From NCBI RefSeq assembly GCF_018598555.1, contig NZ_JAHEWN010000006.1, positions 122,164 to 186,163 on the forward strand: a stretch of DNA of 64,000 nucleotides, read 5' to 3'. Below are positions 1 through 8,752 of this stretch, piece by piece (position 1 is the first letter of the stretch; each line of letters starts with the position of its first letter). The DNA is from Curtobacterium aurantiacum (GTDB lineage: Bacteria > Actinomycetota > Actinomycetes > Actinomycetales > Microbacteriaceae). The notes beneath the pieces are model-generated. The model was not told the DNA's origin. It saw nothing but the letters and a program-made list of their open reading frames with translations, and ran no database searches. Made by a program: the position numbers and the translations under genes.

Positions 1-1061
1 CACCGGTCCTCGTCGGCCGGACCCCGGGGCCGGAGGCGACGCGCCACCAGGGCCGCGACGAACAGCAGCACCGGGAGCAGCAGCAGCACCCACGGCAGCG
101 GCGACGCGATGGGCAGCGCACCCCGGAAGAGCGCGAACAGCTGGCGCCAGAACCCGAGCATCGAGACGACCTCGACCTCGGACCAGTGCGGGCGGGGCGT
201 GTACCCGGGCCACGCGGTGGGCCGGCCGCTGAACGAACCGGTCAGGGCCTGGTTGCGCAGCCAGAACCACCCGGACGCGGCGGCCGCGGCGGCGAGGGGC
301 ACCGCGGCCACCAGGGCCCGGGCGGCGAGACCGTGCAGGCGTCCGAGCCGCACCGTCCGGGCCAGCGCGAACGCGACGACCATCGCGACGAGCCAGAGCG
401 CGAAGGTGAGCCGTGTGGTGGTGCCGGCGGCGGCGACGAGTGCTCCCCCGACCGCGAGCCCCGCACCGACGCCGGACCGGAGTGCTGCGCCGGCCACACC
501 GCACGCGAGCGCGCACGTCAACGCGGCGAGGGAGTCGTTGTAGACGACGCCGCCCTGCACCACGAGGACGCTCGTCGACGCGGTGACGACGGCGACGGTT
601 CCGGGCAGCCGCACCACGCCCGGGAAGCAGCGGGAGGCCGCCCACGCCGCACTCGGTACGACGGCTGCGGCGAACACCGCGTTGCAGAGCCGGCCGAACA
701 CGACCGCCTGCACGGGGTGCCCGGCGTCGACGAGCGGCCCGATCACCGGGGCGAGCAGCACGTAGTACAGCGGCGGGTGCTGTGCGACCCACTGCACCGG
801 CGGCGTCCCACCGAACCCCGGTCGGAACCGGATGCCGTCCAGGAGCACCGGCAGCTGGCCGTGCCACACCCGCAGCACGTAGTCGACGTGGGCGGACTCG
901 TCGACGCTCGCGAGCGGCATCGACGAGAAGGTCCGCGCGACCGAGGCCGTCAGGACGAGCAGCGTGGCGGCGAGGACGACCGGTGTCGCCCAGTCCCGGC
1001 CCCGGAGCCCCGCGGTGAGCAGAGCGTGGATGCGGTCGGAGCGCCGGGTGTGCTGCTGCAC
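1..1061 (-). CDS. GT-C (PMT/GT39-like) membrane glycosyltransferase, 3' end outside the window
   Basis: The reading frame starts at a GTG at 1061 and runs off the left edge without a stop, giving about 353 visible residues. After a basic N-terminus there is a hydrophobic segment, then an extracytoplasmic loop with the motif SVDESAHVDY, the acidic loop-1 signature of polyprenyl-phosphate-sugar-dependent GT-C transferases, and later QHPPLYYVLLAP, typical of the same family. Several long Ala/Val/Leu-rich membrane segments follow. It probably transfers a sugar from a lipid carrier on the outer face of the membrane; the acceptor cannot be told from sequence. The start lies 11 bases after the ugd stop, so the two are probably co-transcribed. 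The start could be a few codons off. Confidence 0.75.
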   Translation of the reverse strand, partial: MQQHTRRSDRIHALLTAGLRGRDWATPVVLAATLLVLTASVARTFSSMPLASVDESAHVDYVLRVWHGQLPVLLDGIRFRPGFGGTPPVQWVAQHPPLYYVLLAPVIGPLVDAGHPVQAVVFGRLCNAVFAAAVVPSAAWAASRCFPGVVRLPGTVAVVTASTSVLVVQGGVVYNDSLAALTCALACGVAGAALRSGVGAGLAVGGALVAAAGTTTRLTFALWLVAMVVAFALARTVRLGRLHGLAARALVAAVPLAAAAAASGWFWLRNQALTGSFSGRPTAWPGYTPRPHWSEVEVVSMLGFWRQLFALFRGALPIASPLPWVLLLLPVLLFVAALVARRLRPRGPADEDR

Positions 1062-1072
1062 GTCAGGCGACG

Positions 1073-2380
1073 TCAGCGTCCCATGCCGCGGTAGGTGAAG
1101 CCGGCGGCAGTCCACGCGTCACGGTCGAGGCAGTTGCGGCCGTCGATGACGACCGGCGACGCCACGAGTGCGGCGGCGGCGGTCGCGTCGAGCTCGCGGA
1201 ACTCGGTCCACTCGGTGAGCACGAGCACCAGCTCGGCCCCGCCCAGCGCCTCGGCCGCGGTCTCGACGTAGTCGAGCTCGGGGTGCACGCGGCGCGCGGT
1301 GACGACGGCCTCGGGGTCGTACGCCGAGACGACGGCGCCGAGCTCGTGCAGGCGAGCCGCGATGTCGAGGGCCGGCGAGTCGCGGACGTCGTCGGAGTTC
1401 GGCTTGAACGCCAGGCCGAGCACCGCGACGCGCTTGCCGCTGACGACCCCGCCGAGCAGCTCCTGCGCCAGTTCGACGACGTGCGCACGACGACGCAGGT
1501 TGGTGGCGTCGACGTCGGCGAGGAACGCCAGGGACTCCCCGACGCCCAGCTCGTTCGCGCGCGCCTGGAAGGCACGGATGTCCTTCGGCAGGCAGCCGCC
1601 GCCGAAGCCGAGGCCGGCGTTCAGGAACTTGCGGCCGATGCGGGCGTCGTGGCCGATGGCGTCGGCGAGCGCGGTGACGTCGGCTCCGGCGACCTCGGCG
1701 ATCTCGGCCATCGAGTTGATGAACGAGATCTTCGTGGCGAGGAACGCGTTGGCGCTGATCTTCACGAGCTCGGCGGTGGGCAGGTTGACGACGAGTCGGG
1801 GCGTGCCGGTGGACAGCGCCTCGGCGTAGACCTCGTCGAGGGCGGCGACGGCCTGTTCGCCCGCCTCGCCGTCCGGCACGCCGTACACGAAGCGGTCCGG
1901 CGCGATGGTGTCCTGCACGGCGAAGCCCTCACGCAGGAACTCGGGGTTCCAGACGAGCGTCGCGCCGGGGACGGCCTCGCTGACCTCGGCGGCCAGGCGC
2001 GCGGCGGTGCCGACGGGCACGGTCGACTTGCCCACGACGAACTCGCCCGCGGACAGGTGCGGGGTGAGCGCGGCGACGGCGGCGTTCACGTACGTCAGGT
2101 CCGCGGCACCGGTGGGGCCCTGCGGGGTGCCGACGGCGAGGAAGTGCACGCGGGCACCGGCGACCTCGGCCATGTCGGTGGTGAAGCGGATCCGACCGGA
2201 CTCGAGCGCCTCGGTCAGGATCTCGGGCAGGCCGGGCTCGAAGAAGGGGGCCTCGCCCGCGGCGAGCCGCTCGATCTTGGTGGGGTCGACGTCCACGGCG
2301 ACGACCTCGTGTCCGAGTTTGGCCATGGAGGCGGCGTGCACGGCACCGAGGTAGCCGCAGCCGATCACAGAGATACGCAC
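1073..2380 (-). CDS. ugd: UDP-glucose 6-dehydrogenase
   Basis: This cytoplasmic enzyme oxidises UDP-glucose to UDP-glucuronate with two NAD+. The 435-residue product starts at a GTG at 2380 (VRISVIGCGYLG), because the dinucleotide-binding motif GCGYLG must sit at the N-terminus; the open frame further upstream is not part of the protein. The middle carries GFGGGCLPKD around residue 257-266 with the catalytic cysteine, and the C-terminal third has the usual UDP-binding domain with GLAFKPNSDD. Length fits the family. It sits directly upstream of the GT-C glycosyltransferase, suggesting a nucleotide sugar used for a surface glycan. A TACCTT hexamer (complement of 2388-2393) seven bases before the GTG suggests a leaderless transcript. 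Confidence 0.93.
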   Translation of the reverse strand: MRISVIGCGYLGAVHAASMAKLGHEVVAVDVDPTKIERLAAGEAPFFEPGLPEILTEALESGRIRFTTDMAEVAGARVHFLAVGTPQGPTGAADLTYVNAAVAALTPHLSAGEFVVGKSTVPVGTAARLAAEVSEAVPGATLVWNPEFLREGFAVQDTIAPDRFVYGVPDGEAGEQAVAALDEVYAEALSTGTPRLVVNLPTAELVKISANAFLATKISFINSMAEIAEVAGADVTALADAIGHDARIGRKFLNAGLGFGGGCLPKDIRAFQARANELGVGESLAFLADVDATNLRRRAHVVELAQELLGGVVSGKRVAVLGLAFKPNSDDVRDSPALDIAARLHELGAVVSAYDPEAVVTARRVHPELDYVETAAEALGGAELVLVLTEWTEFRELDATAAAALVASPVVIDGRNCLDRDAWTAAGFTYRGMGR

Positions 2381-2462
2381 GTCGAAGAAGGTACCGGTTT
2401 CTCGCCGAAGTCTCATCACGGCGCCCGCAGCGACGCCCACGGCGCCGCTCGGAGTGGCCGGG

Positions 2463-3011
2463 TCAGGCCCGCACGTCGCCCCACGGCGGACGGTCGGGAC
2501 CGCCGACGATCTCGTCCCAGTCCGGCTCACGATGGCGACGCCTGGCCTCGTACGCCTCCACCAGGTCGTGCAGGACGGCGACGACGAGGTCGGCGTGCGG
2601 CACGTCGGCGAGGACCACAGCGGGGTCGTCCCCGGGGAACACGAGCACGTCACCGGAGCGGAACAGCCCTTGGAGGCCGCGGCGCCGCACCGTGACGTCG
2701 TAGCCGCGGGAGTGCAGGAGCTCACGTCGGGTCCGGGTGCCGAGGCCGTTGACCACGACCAGGCGCCGTGTGGTGACGACGTACCGCTCCGACATCCAGC
2801 GGAACAACGGCACGGCACCGCCGAACACGACGAGGACCACGACGACGAGCGCCACGACCGCGTTCAACCACGCCAGCTGCGCCTGGAACACCCCGAAGCC
2901 GAAGCCGCCGGCCGCGGTGACGAGCACGACGAACACCGCCGGGCGCACCAGCCGACGGGCGTGCGGTCGCAGGCGCGCGACGACACGTTCGGGCGGGGGC
3001 TCGGCGGTCAT
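2463..3011 (-). CDS. PH (bPH2-like) domain membrane protein
   Basis: A protein of 182 residues. Two hydrophobic stretches near residues 25-65 form a membrane hairpin. They are followed by a bacterial pleckstrin-like module with the usual segments ERYVVTTRRLVVVNGLGTR and RGYDVTVRRRGLQGLF, then GDVLVFPGDDPAVVLADVPH. This pattern belongs to the widespread YdbT/YvbH-type small membrane proteins, whose function is unknown. The ATG at 3011 lies five bases past the birA stop. An alternative ATG at 3023 overlaps the end of birA, so translation is probably coupled to birA either way. A role in the envelope is inference from topology. Confidence 0.8.
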   Translation of the reverse strand: MTAEPPPERVVARLRPHARRLVRPAVFVVLVTAAGGFGFGVFQAQLAWLNAVVALVVVVLVVFGGAVPLFRWMSERYVVTTRRLVVVNGLGTRTRRELLHSRGYDVTVRRRGLQGLFRSGDVLVFPGDDPAVVLADVPHADLVVAVLHDLVEAYEARRRHREPDWDEIVGGPDRPPWGDVRA

Positions 3012-3015
3012 GCCG

Positions 3016-3816
3016 TCATGCATACCGCAGGTGGGTGACGTCCCCCACCGCGACGCCCCTGCTGACGCCCGCTCGGTCCCGGATCGTGATGCGGCCGGCG
3101 TCGTCGATGCCGGTGGCGTCGGCCTCCTCGACCGAGCCGTCCGGCAGCTCGAGGCGGATGCGGCGACCGACCGTGCCGCACGCGGCACGGACGTGGGACC
3201 GGACCGTCTCGGCGGCGGGACCACCCGTGACCAGGCCGGCCACCGCCTCCAGGACGGACCGCAGGAAGGCGGACAGGACCGCGTCGGCCAGGGCGGGCGC
3301 GTCGTCGACCGCGCCGGCGAGCAGGAGCGAGGTGGACGTCGGGGTGGGTAGCCGGTCGGCCGGGATCGTGAGGTTCACGCCGGCGCCGACGACGACGCTG
3401 CCGTCGGGGGCGACCTGGCAGAGGATCCCGCACACCTTGTCCCCGGCGACCTGCACGTCGTTCGGCCACTTCACCACGACGTCCGCGCCGGCGGGGAGCA
3501 CCGACGCGATCGCGTCGCGCATCGCCGCGCCGGCGACCAGGGGCAGCCAGCCGCGGTCGTGGTCGTCCAGGTCGGCGCGGACGAGCACGCTGGCGGCGAG
3601 CGTCTCACCGACGGGTGCGGTCCAGGTGCGGTCGAGGCGGCCCCGCCCCGCGGTCTGGTGCAGGGTCGCGACGACGCTGCCGTGCTGTTGCTCGGCGGCG
3701 GCGGCGAGCAGGTCCGCGTTGGTGGACCCGGTCTCGGCGGGGGTGGTGATCGTCGCGCCCGCCGACCGGACCGCCTCGCTGGTGGCGGGGAACGACGGTG
3801 GCGGGGCTGTGGACAT
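3016..3816 (-). CDS. birA: biotin--[acetyl-CoA-carboxylase] ligase
   Basis: BirA activates biotin with ATP and attaches it to the lysine of biotin carboxyl carrier domains. The 266-residue protein has the biotinyl-AMP loop GRGRLDRTW near residue 58 and the KWPNDV motif near residue 113, then the C-terminal SH3-like domain. There is no N-terminal helix-turn-helix, so it is a class I ligase that does not itself repress transcription. It is divergent from the carboxylase beta/epsilon genes at 3891-5740, and the biotinylated subunit is encoded at 11819-13606, so the substrate is in the same window. Start codon ATG at 3816. Confidence 0.93.
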   Translation of the reverse strand: MSTAPPPSFPATSEAVRSAGATITTPAETGSTNADLLAAAAEQQHGSVVATLHQTAGRGRLDRTWTAPVGETLAASVLVRADLDDHDRGWLPLVAGAAMRDAIASVLPAGADVVVKWPNDVQVAGDKVCGILCQVAPDGSVVVGAGVNLTIPADRLPTPTSTSLLLAGAVDDAPALADAVLSAFLRSVLEAVAGLVTGGPAAETVRSHVRAACGTVGRRIRLELPDGSVEEADATGIDDAGRITIRDRAGVSRGVAVGDVTHLRYA

Positions 3817-3890
3817 GCACGCAAATGTACGGGCAGGAACCGTGGGGGTCCTCCAACCGACCCCGTCCCGCCCGCCGGTAGGGTGAGCGG
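3817..3890. promoter_or_regulatory. divergent leaderless promoters of birA and the acyl-CoA carboxylase genes
   Basis: On the minus strand a TACATT hexamer (complement of 3824-3829) ends seven bases before the birA ATG. On the plus strand a TAGGGT hexamer (3879-3884) ends six bases before the GTG of the carboxyltransferase gene. Neither gene has a Shine-Dalgarno sequence. This spacing puts the transcription start on or next to the start codon, so both mRNAs are probably leaderless. No clear -35 is visible for either. Confidence 0.55.
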
Positions 3891-5486
3891 GTGACTTCAG
3901 GAGACACCCCCGATCTGTCGACGACGGCCGGCCGGCTGGCCGACCTCCGCGACCGGTACCACGAGGCCGTGACCGCCGCGGGCGAATCCGCCATCGCCAA
4001 GCAGCACGCGAAGGGCAAGGGCACCGCGCGGGAACGCATCGAGCAGCTGCTCGACGCGAACTCCTTCGTGGAGTTCGACGAGTTCGTCCGGCACCGCACC
4101 ACCTCGTTCGGCATGGACGCCAAGCGCCCCTACGGTGACGCGGTCGTCACCGGCGTGGGCACGATCCACGGCCGGAACGTCGCCGTGTACGCGCAGGACT
4201 TCACGGTCTTCGGTGGGTCGCTCGGCGAGGTCGCGGGCGAGAAGATCATCAAGGTCATGCAGCACGCGCTGAAGACGGGCGTGCCGATCATCGGCATCCT
4301 CGACTCCGGCGGTGCGCGCATCCAGGAAGGCGTCGTCGCGCTCGGCAAGTACGGCGAGATCTTCCGCCTGAACACGCAGGCCTCCGGCGTCATCCCGCAG
4401 CTCTCCATCGTGATGGGCCCGGCGGCCGGCGGTGCGGTGTACTCCCCCGCCCTCACCGACTTCGTGATCATGGTCGACAAGACGAGCCACATGTTCGTCA
4501 CCGGTCCGGACGTCATCAAGACGGTCACGGGCGAGGACGTCGGCTTCGAGGAGCTCGGCGGCGCTCAGACCCACAACGCGGTCTCGGGCGTGGCGCACTA
4601 CCTGGCCGAGGACGAGACCGACGCGCTCGACTACGCGCGCTCGCTCATCGGGTTCCTGCCGGACAACAACCTGTCCGACCCGCCGGCGTACGACGTCGCT
4701 CCCGAGCTCGAGACCACCGACGCCGACCACGAGCTCGACCTCGTGATCCCGGACTCGACGAACCAGCCGTACGACGTCACCACGATCATCGACCACATCG
4801 TCGACGACGGTGAGTTCCTCGAGGTCCAGCCGCTCTTCGCGCCGAACATCCTGATCGGCTTCGGCCGGGTCGAGGGCCGCACGGTCGGCATCATCGCGAA
4901 CCAGCCGCAGGCGATGGCCGGCACGCTGAACATCGACGCCGGTGAGAAAGCCGCACGCTTCGTCCGGTTCTGCGACGCGTTCGGCATCCCGATCCTGACC
5001 CTGGTGGACGTGCCCGGCTACCTGCCCGGCACCGACCAGGAGTGGACCGGTGTGATCCGCCGCGGCGCGAAGCTGCTGTACGCCTACGCCGAGGCCACCG
5101 TCCCGCTCGTCACCGTCATCACCCGCAAGGCCTACGGCGGCGCGTACATCGTGATGGGCTCGAAGCAGCTCGGCGCCGACATCAACCTGGCCTGGCCGAC
5201 CGCAGAGATCGCCGTCATGGGCGGTCAGGGCGCCGTGAACATCCTGTACCGCGCCGAGATCAAGCGCGCCGAGGAGTCCGGTGAGGACGTCGCCGCGGTC
5301 CGCACGAAGCTCGCGAACGAGTACACGTACAACGTCGCGTCGCCGTACCTGGCGGCCGAGCGCGGTGAGCTCGACGGCATCATCCAGCCGCACGCCACCC
5401 GCGTGTCGGTCATCAAGGCCCTCCGGTCGCTGCGGGGCAAGCGTGCAACGCTGCCCCCGAAGAAGCACGGGAACATTCCCCTCTGA
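3891..5486 (+). CDS. pccB: acyl-CoA carboxylase beta (carboxyltransferase) subunit
   Basis: This subunit moves the carboxyl group from carboxybiotin to acetyl-, propionyl- or longer acyl-CoA. The 531 residues cover the full carboxyltransferase fold: an N-terminal half with the oxyanion-hole segment [10 protein letters not shown] and [12 protein letters not shown], and a C-terminal half with [11 protein letters not shown] and [13 protein letters not shown]. Length and motifs match actinobacterial AccD/PccB proteins. A GTG start with a TAGGGT box six bases upstream suggests a leaderless mRNA. It overlaps the epsilon-subunit gene by one base, as is typical of actinobacterial propionyl/acyl-CoA carboxylases. 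Which acyl-CoA is preferred cannot be told from sequence. Confidence 0.93.
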   Translation: MTSGDTPDLSTTAGRLADLRDRYHEAVTAAGESAIAKQHAKGKGTARERIEQLLDANSFVEFDEFVRHRTTSFGMDAKRPYGDAVVTGVGTIHGRNVAVYAQDFTVFGGSLGEVAGEKIIKVMQHALKTGVPIIGILDSGGARIQEGVVALGKYGEIFRLNTQASGVIPQLSIVMGPAAGGAVYSPALTDFVIMVDKTSHMFVTGPDVIKTVTGEDVGFEELGGAQTHNAVSGVAHYLAEDETDALDYARSLIGFLPDNNLSDPPAYDVAPELETTDADHELDLVIPDSTNQPYDVTTIIDHIVDDGEFLEVQPLFAPNILIGFGRVEGRTVGIIANQPQAMAGTLNIDAGEKAARFVRFCDAFGIPILTLVDVPGYLPGTDQEWTGVIRRGAKLLYAYAEATVPLVTVITRKAYGGAYIVMGSKQLGADINLAWPTAEIAVMGGQGAVNILYRAEIKRAEESGEDVAAVRTKLANEYTYNVASPYLAAERGELDGIIQPHATRVSVIKALRSLRGKRATLPPKKHGNIPL

Positions 5487-5740
5487 TGGGTCGCCACGCA
5501 GCAGCCGTACCCTCGGACGAGCCCGCCTCGGTGGCCGACGTCCGGGTGGTCTCCGGCGACCCGTCGCCCGAGGAACTCGCCGCCGTCGTGGCCGTCCTGC
5601 AGCGCCAGGCCGACGAGGCCGCAGCCGCCGGACGCGCCGCCGTGGTCGTCGAGCCCCGCACCGGGTGGGACGCCGCGGCCCGCGGACTGCGCCGCCCGCT
5701 CGAGACCGGACCGGGCGCCTGGGGCCGATCGCTCCGCTGA
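5486..5740 (+). CDS. accE: acyl-CoA carboxylase epsilon subunit
   Basis: An 84-residue protein containing VRVVSGDPSPEELAAVVAVL, the signature of the small epsilon subunit that stabilises or activates actinobacterial acyl-CoA carboxylase complexes. The C-terminus (GRSLR) is basic. Its ATG shares one base with the TGA of the beta subunit (TGATG), so translation is coupled. The partner alpha subunit (biotin carboxylase plus carrier domain) is encoded at 11819-13606. Confidence 0.88.
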   Translation: MGRHAAAVPSDEPASVADVRVVSGDPSPEELAAVVAVLQRQADEAAAAGRAAVVVEPRTGWDAAARGLRRPLETGPGAWGRSLR

Positions 5741-5868
5741 TGTACCCCTGGTGCGCGGGCAGCCGGGAGCGGTTGCAGGGCGCACTTCCCGGTCGGTATC
5801 CCCTCACTCGGGGGACACGATTCGCCGGGGTGGTCCGGAAATGCCAGAATTGTCCCCCATAATGACGA

Positions 5869-5897
5869 CTGACATCCAGCTCGTGCGTGGGCATAGT
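5869..5897 (+). promoter_or_regulatory. sigma-70-type promoter of the small-RNA candidate
   Basis: CTGACA at 5869-5874 and CATAGT at 5892-5897 are separated by 17 bases, a near-consensus vegetative promoter in a gene-free stretch. The start of transcription would be around 5904. No gene follows on this strand before the terminator at 6018. Confidence 0.55.
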
Positions 5898-5903
5898 AGT
5901 TGG

Positions 5904-6048
5904 TGTTCGGTGTCCTTCGATGAAAGACATCGCAGGTCGGTGGCCGACTAGGGTACGAAGCCACCGTCCGCTGCGAGGCAGGGCGACATTCGGGTTGTCG
6001 CTCAGCCTCGGGTCGTGAACGGGCCGGTCGGTATCCGACCGGCCCGTT
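5904..6048 (+). ncRNA. candidate structured small RNA of about 145 nt
   Basis: The span between the promoter and a strong terminator has no open frame with a start signal. It can form three local hairpins: CGATG/CATCG (5918-5932), GTCGG/CCGAC with a three-base loop (5936-5948), and GCGACA/TGTCGC with a seven-base loop (5983-6001). These are followed by the terminator stem. A promoter, several hairpins and a terminator in about 180 bases is the normal layout of a free-standing bacterial small RNA. I do not recognise the family. It lacks the conserved parts of SRP RNA, tmRNA and RNase P RNA and is too short for the last two. Confidence 0.45.
6018..6048 (+). terminator. intrinsic terminator of the small-RNA candidate
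   Basis: The arms AACGGGCCGGTCGG (6018-6031) and CCGACCGGCCCGTT (6035-6048) pair perfectly over 14 bases around a three-base loop. The U-tract is poor (TTCCCCGTTTCC), as is common in very GC-rich actinobacteria. The stem is symmetric, so it could also stop transcription from the opposite strand. Confidence 0.75.
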
Positions 6049-6126
6049 CCCCGTTTCCGGGGTGTGTGGCGTCTGTGGGCGGGTGCTGGAGCGGCTGTCG
6101 AGCCCGATACCGAGGCTGATGCGGAA

Positions 6127-6250
6127 CGACACCGTCGACGTCGTACGACAGCGACATCGTCGCTTCCGTGCCCGCGCAACAGGTGCGCTCGCGTCAGAGC
6201 GACACCGTCGACGTCGTACGACAGCGACATGGTCGCTTCCGTGCCCGCGC
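6127..6250. repeat. two 51-base direct repeats with internal palindromes
   Basis: Copies at 6127-6177 and 6200-6250 differ at one base. Each contains the palindromes CGTCGACG and GTCGTACGAC and an AGCGAC/GTCGCT hairpin with a three-base loop. The 22-base spacer between the copies is unrelated sequence. No gene uses the region. The palindromes could be protein-binding sites or hairpins in a transcript; there is no direct evidence for either. Confidence 0.75.
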
Positions 6251-6385
6251 CAGCCCGGCGCGACCACGTGACGGCCGGGAGGCCCGGGGCCGGACCGCCA
6301 CGGGCCTCCCGGCTGTCCCCCATCGCGTCCACCGCCGCCCACACGCCAGGCGCACCATGATCGTCGCCAGCGCCGTCGGCGGCAC

Positions 6386-6449
6386 GCGCGTGCCGCGGTC
6401 AGCGCGTGGCGCGGTCAGCGCGTGGCGCGCTCAGCGCGTGCCGCGTGCT
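6386..6449. repeat. four 16-base tandem repeats at a gene end
   Basis: Four consecutive 16-base units of the pattern GCGCGTGSCGCGGTCA lie at 6386-6401, 6402-6417, 6418-6433 and 6434-6449. The last is the most degenerate. The array abuts the stop codon of the kinase-like gene at 6448. It is probably replication slippage in a GC-rich gene end. Confidence 0.7.
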
Positions 6450-7497
6450 ACGCGGGCTCGTGCCGCGGGATCTCGAGCCAGAGCGCGACGGAGTCGTCCT
6501 CGTCACCGTCGTCGTCGTCCAGCCCCGCACCGAGCGCCGCGGACTCGCTCGCCGCCCCGTCGAGGCGGAGCCCGACGACCGTGACCGCGGAGTCCGATCC
6601 CTCGCCCACGGTCCGGACGATGACGTTGTCGGCGTCGCGGGCCTGTCGGAGCGCCTCCGCGACCCGCGCATGGATGCGGCGGATGTCCGGGGCGTCCAGG
6701 TCGTCGAGCCCGCCGTCGTCGTGCAGCTGGACCGTGGCGCCGCGGCGCCGCAGGCGCATGACCTCGTCGCGGACGTCGTCGGACAGCAGCGAGCGGCCGC
6801 GGATCTCGTCGCGGATGGCCTGCTCGAGGTGCAGGCACTCGGCGCGGTCGGCTTCGTCGAGGTCACCGCAGGAGTCGATGATGCGCTGCAGCATCGGCAG
6901 GGCCATCCGGGTGGTCTGGCTCAGCCGGAACTGCCGCTCGAACACGTGGGCGTCCTGCGCGGCCTGCCAGTCGGCGGTCTCCTGCTCGGCGAGGACGAGT
7001 TCGCGCGTGTTCCGGGTGGCGCGGCTCATCGCGCCGGCGAAGACCGTGGCGATCGCGACCCAGGCCACGCTGCCGACCACGCCGAGCCCACCGAGTGCGC
7101 CGAGGCCGGCCCAGGCGACGGTGTACACGGTCAGGAACAGCACGCCGGCCCACGCGAAGGGACCCCGACCGCGCACGACGAGCACCACCATGAGCGTGCC
7201 GATGGCCGCGATCCACCACGTGGCGGAGCCCGGGCCGTCGTCCTCGACGACGACGGGGGCGGCGATCGCCGGCATCACGACGGCGGTGGCGAGGGAGAAG
7301 CAGGCCGTCCACACCGGCAGGACCTTCCCGGGGACGAACAACGCGAGCACGGTGGCGGCGGCGTACAGGACCATGCACGCGATGATCGGGGCGACCTGGT
7401 CGGCGCGCGGAAGTGTGGCGGCGGCGAGCACCAGGTGGTACAGCGAGAACAGCGACGCCAGGCCGAGGGCGATGCTCGCCGGCAGGGAGACCCTCAT
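6448..7497 (-). CDS. membrane protein resembling a sensor kinase without catalytic motifs
   Basis: The product has 349 residues. The first half has about six hydrophobic segments, the same topology as the sensor kinase upstream. The second half is a predicted helical region (FERQFRLSQTTRMALPMLQR) followed by a segment that resembles a worn histidine-kinase ATPase domain. The H-box histidine, the N-box asparagine and the DxGxG motif are not visible. The ATG at 7497 overlaps the kinase stop by four bases (ATGA), so the two are co-translated and may form a heterodimer or a non-catalytic sensor. It ends in an Asp/Glu-rich stretch. The function is inferred from context; it is not a recognised family. 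Confidence 0.6.
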   Translation of the reverse strand: MRVSLPASIALGLASLFSLYHLVLAAATLPRADQVAPIIACMVLYAAATVLALFVPGKVLPVWTACFSLATAVVMPAIAAPVVVEDDGPGSATWWIAAIGTLMVVLVVRGRGPFAWAGVLFLTVYTVAWAGLGALGGLGVVGSVAWVAIATVFAGAMSRATRNTRELVLAEQETADWQAAQDAHVFERQFRLSQTTRMALPMLQRIIDSCGDLDEADRAECLHLEQAIRDEIRGRSLLSDDVRDEVMRLRRRGATVQLHDDGGLDDLDAPDIRRIHARVAEALRQARDADNVIVRTVGEGSDSAVTVVGLRLDGAASESAALGAGLDDDDGDEDDSVALWLEIPRHEPA

Positions 7498-8747
7498 GCC
7501 GTCGCCCTCGCAGCCGGGGACCACGTCAGCACGATGCGGGTGCCCTCGCCGGGGGCGGTGTGCACCTCGGCGCGTCCGTCGACGGTGGCGACCCGCTCGA
7601 CGATGGAGCGCCGGACGCCGAGCCGCTCGGCGGGGATCGCCGCGACGTCGAACCCGCGGCCGTCGTCACAGACCTCGACGAGCACGCCCTGCCCCTGCTG
7701 CTCGATGCGGACCCAGCGGGAGACCTCGCCGTCACCGGCGTGCTGCACGCTGTTCACCGCGGCCTGCAGCGCCGCCGAGGCCAGTGCGTCGGCGACGGAC
7801 GCGGGCAGGCGGACCGAGCCCGTCGGTGTCGGCACGAGGCGGACCGGTGCGGTCAGTGCGCCCACGCCCTCACGGATGCGGGCCCGGAGTTCGCCGAGGG
7901 TGACCGGTGCGACCTCGCCCGGGCCGTCGGTGGCCGCGGCCTCGAGGTGGTCGATCGCGTTCCGGGCCATCCGCGCGGCGAGGGTCTTGGCCTCGAGCGT
8001 GTCGGCACGGGCGGCGGAGAGCAGCGTCGTGAGCACGCTGTCGTGCACGATGGCGTCCACCTGGACCCGTTCGACCTCGGTGGCGTGCTCCCGGATGGCG
8101 AGCGAGTACCGGCGCACCGCCGTGGACTGCGCCGTGTCGACCGCAGTGGCTGCCCGGCGCAGCACCACCGCGATGACGAGCACCGCACCACTGAGCAGCG
8201 CCGTGTACACGCCGTCGAGCAGGGCGGGGAGGACCCCGACGCCGCCGCCGACCGGGCTGAGCCGGACGACGACGTACACCGCCGGTACGAGCGCCGTGTA
8301 GACCGTCGCGCGCCACGTCGCGAAGCCCATCGCCGCCGCCGTGCACCCCACCGTGCAGAACCACCACGGCCACGGCTGCTGCGACGACGGGATCGGCTCC
8401 TGCACGGTCGCCGGCCACGTCACGATCGCGACGAGGAACAGGAGGGCGCACACGATCTGCGCCACCTGGGCCACCCGCTGCACGAAGGCCGAGACGCCGA
8501 CGAACACGAACGACGCCGCGAGTGCGAGCGTCACCGCCGGACCCCAGAACGGATCGAGGTAGGGCAGCTGCTCCAGGACCGCGGGTGCGTCGACGATGCC
8601 GAGTCCGACCGCGGCCATCGCGAGGAGGATCGCGAACGCGCGCTCCACCGACGCCTGCGTGATCGAGGCACGGACGCTGCGCGCCGGATCGGCCCCGAAC
8701 GGCGCCGGTTCGACGACCGTCCGCGCCGGCTCAGCCGCGGTCGCCAT
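7494..8747 (-). CDS. sensor histidine kinase (NarL/DesK-like)
   Basis: A membrane sensor of 417 residues. A cytoplasmic N-terminus of about 35 residues precedes roughly six membrane segments (residues 35-205). A dimerisation helix with the phospho-acceptor motif AIVHDSVLTTLL (His near residue 233) follows, then a GHKL ATPase domain with the N-box AALQAAVNSVQHAG and DDGRGFD near the C-terminus. It should phosphorylate the NarL-type regulator encoded five bases upstream in the same operon. The signal is unknown. It overlaps the degenerate kinase-like gene by four bases. Confidence 0.85.
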   Translation of the reverse strand: MATAAEPARTVVEPAPFGADPARSVRASITQASVERAFAILLAMAAVGLGIVDAPAVLEQLPYLDPFWGPAVTLALAASFVFVGVSAFVQRVAQVAQIVCALLFLVAIVTWPATVQEPIPSSQQPWPWWFCTVGCTAAAMGFATWRATVYTALVPAVYVVVRLSPVGGGVGVLPALLDGVYTALLSGAVLVIAVVLRRAATAVDTAQSTAVRRYSLAIREHATEVERVQVDAIVHDSVLTTLLSAARADTLEAKTLAARMARNAIDHLEAAATDGPGEVAPVTLGELRARIREGVGALTAPVRLVPTPTGSVRLPASVADALASAALQAAVNSVQHAGDGEVSRWVRIEQQGQGVLVEVCDDGRGFDVAAIPAERLGVRRSIVERVATVDGRAEVHTAPGEGTRIVLTWSPAARATA

Positions 8748-8752
8748 CCGTG

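Larger units (their letters stand above)
5741..6447. other. gene-free interval with small-RNA candidate and repeats
   Basis: No convincing protein gene lies here; the short open frames lack a ribosome-binding site and family resemblance. The interval holds, in order, a promoter-like pair, a stretch able to fold into three hairpins, a strong intrinsic terminator, two 51-base direct repeats and four 16-base tandem repeats, each listed separately. Codon-position GC bias disappears over most of the interval. Confidence 0.6.

Noticed and set aside
1073..2818. A longer UDP-glucose dehydrogenase with a 146-residue N-terminal extension
   Set aside because: The extension is the wrong frame of the PH-domain gene; the Rossmann motif fixes the start at the GTG at 2380.
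5751..5951. Short protein gene in the 5.7-6.4 kb gap
   Set aside because: The frame crosses the small-RNA promoter, has no Shine-Dalgarno and lacks coding bias.
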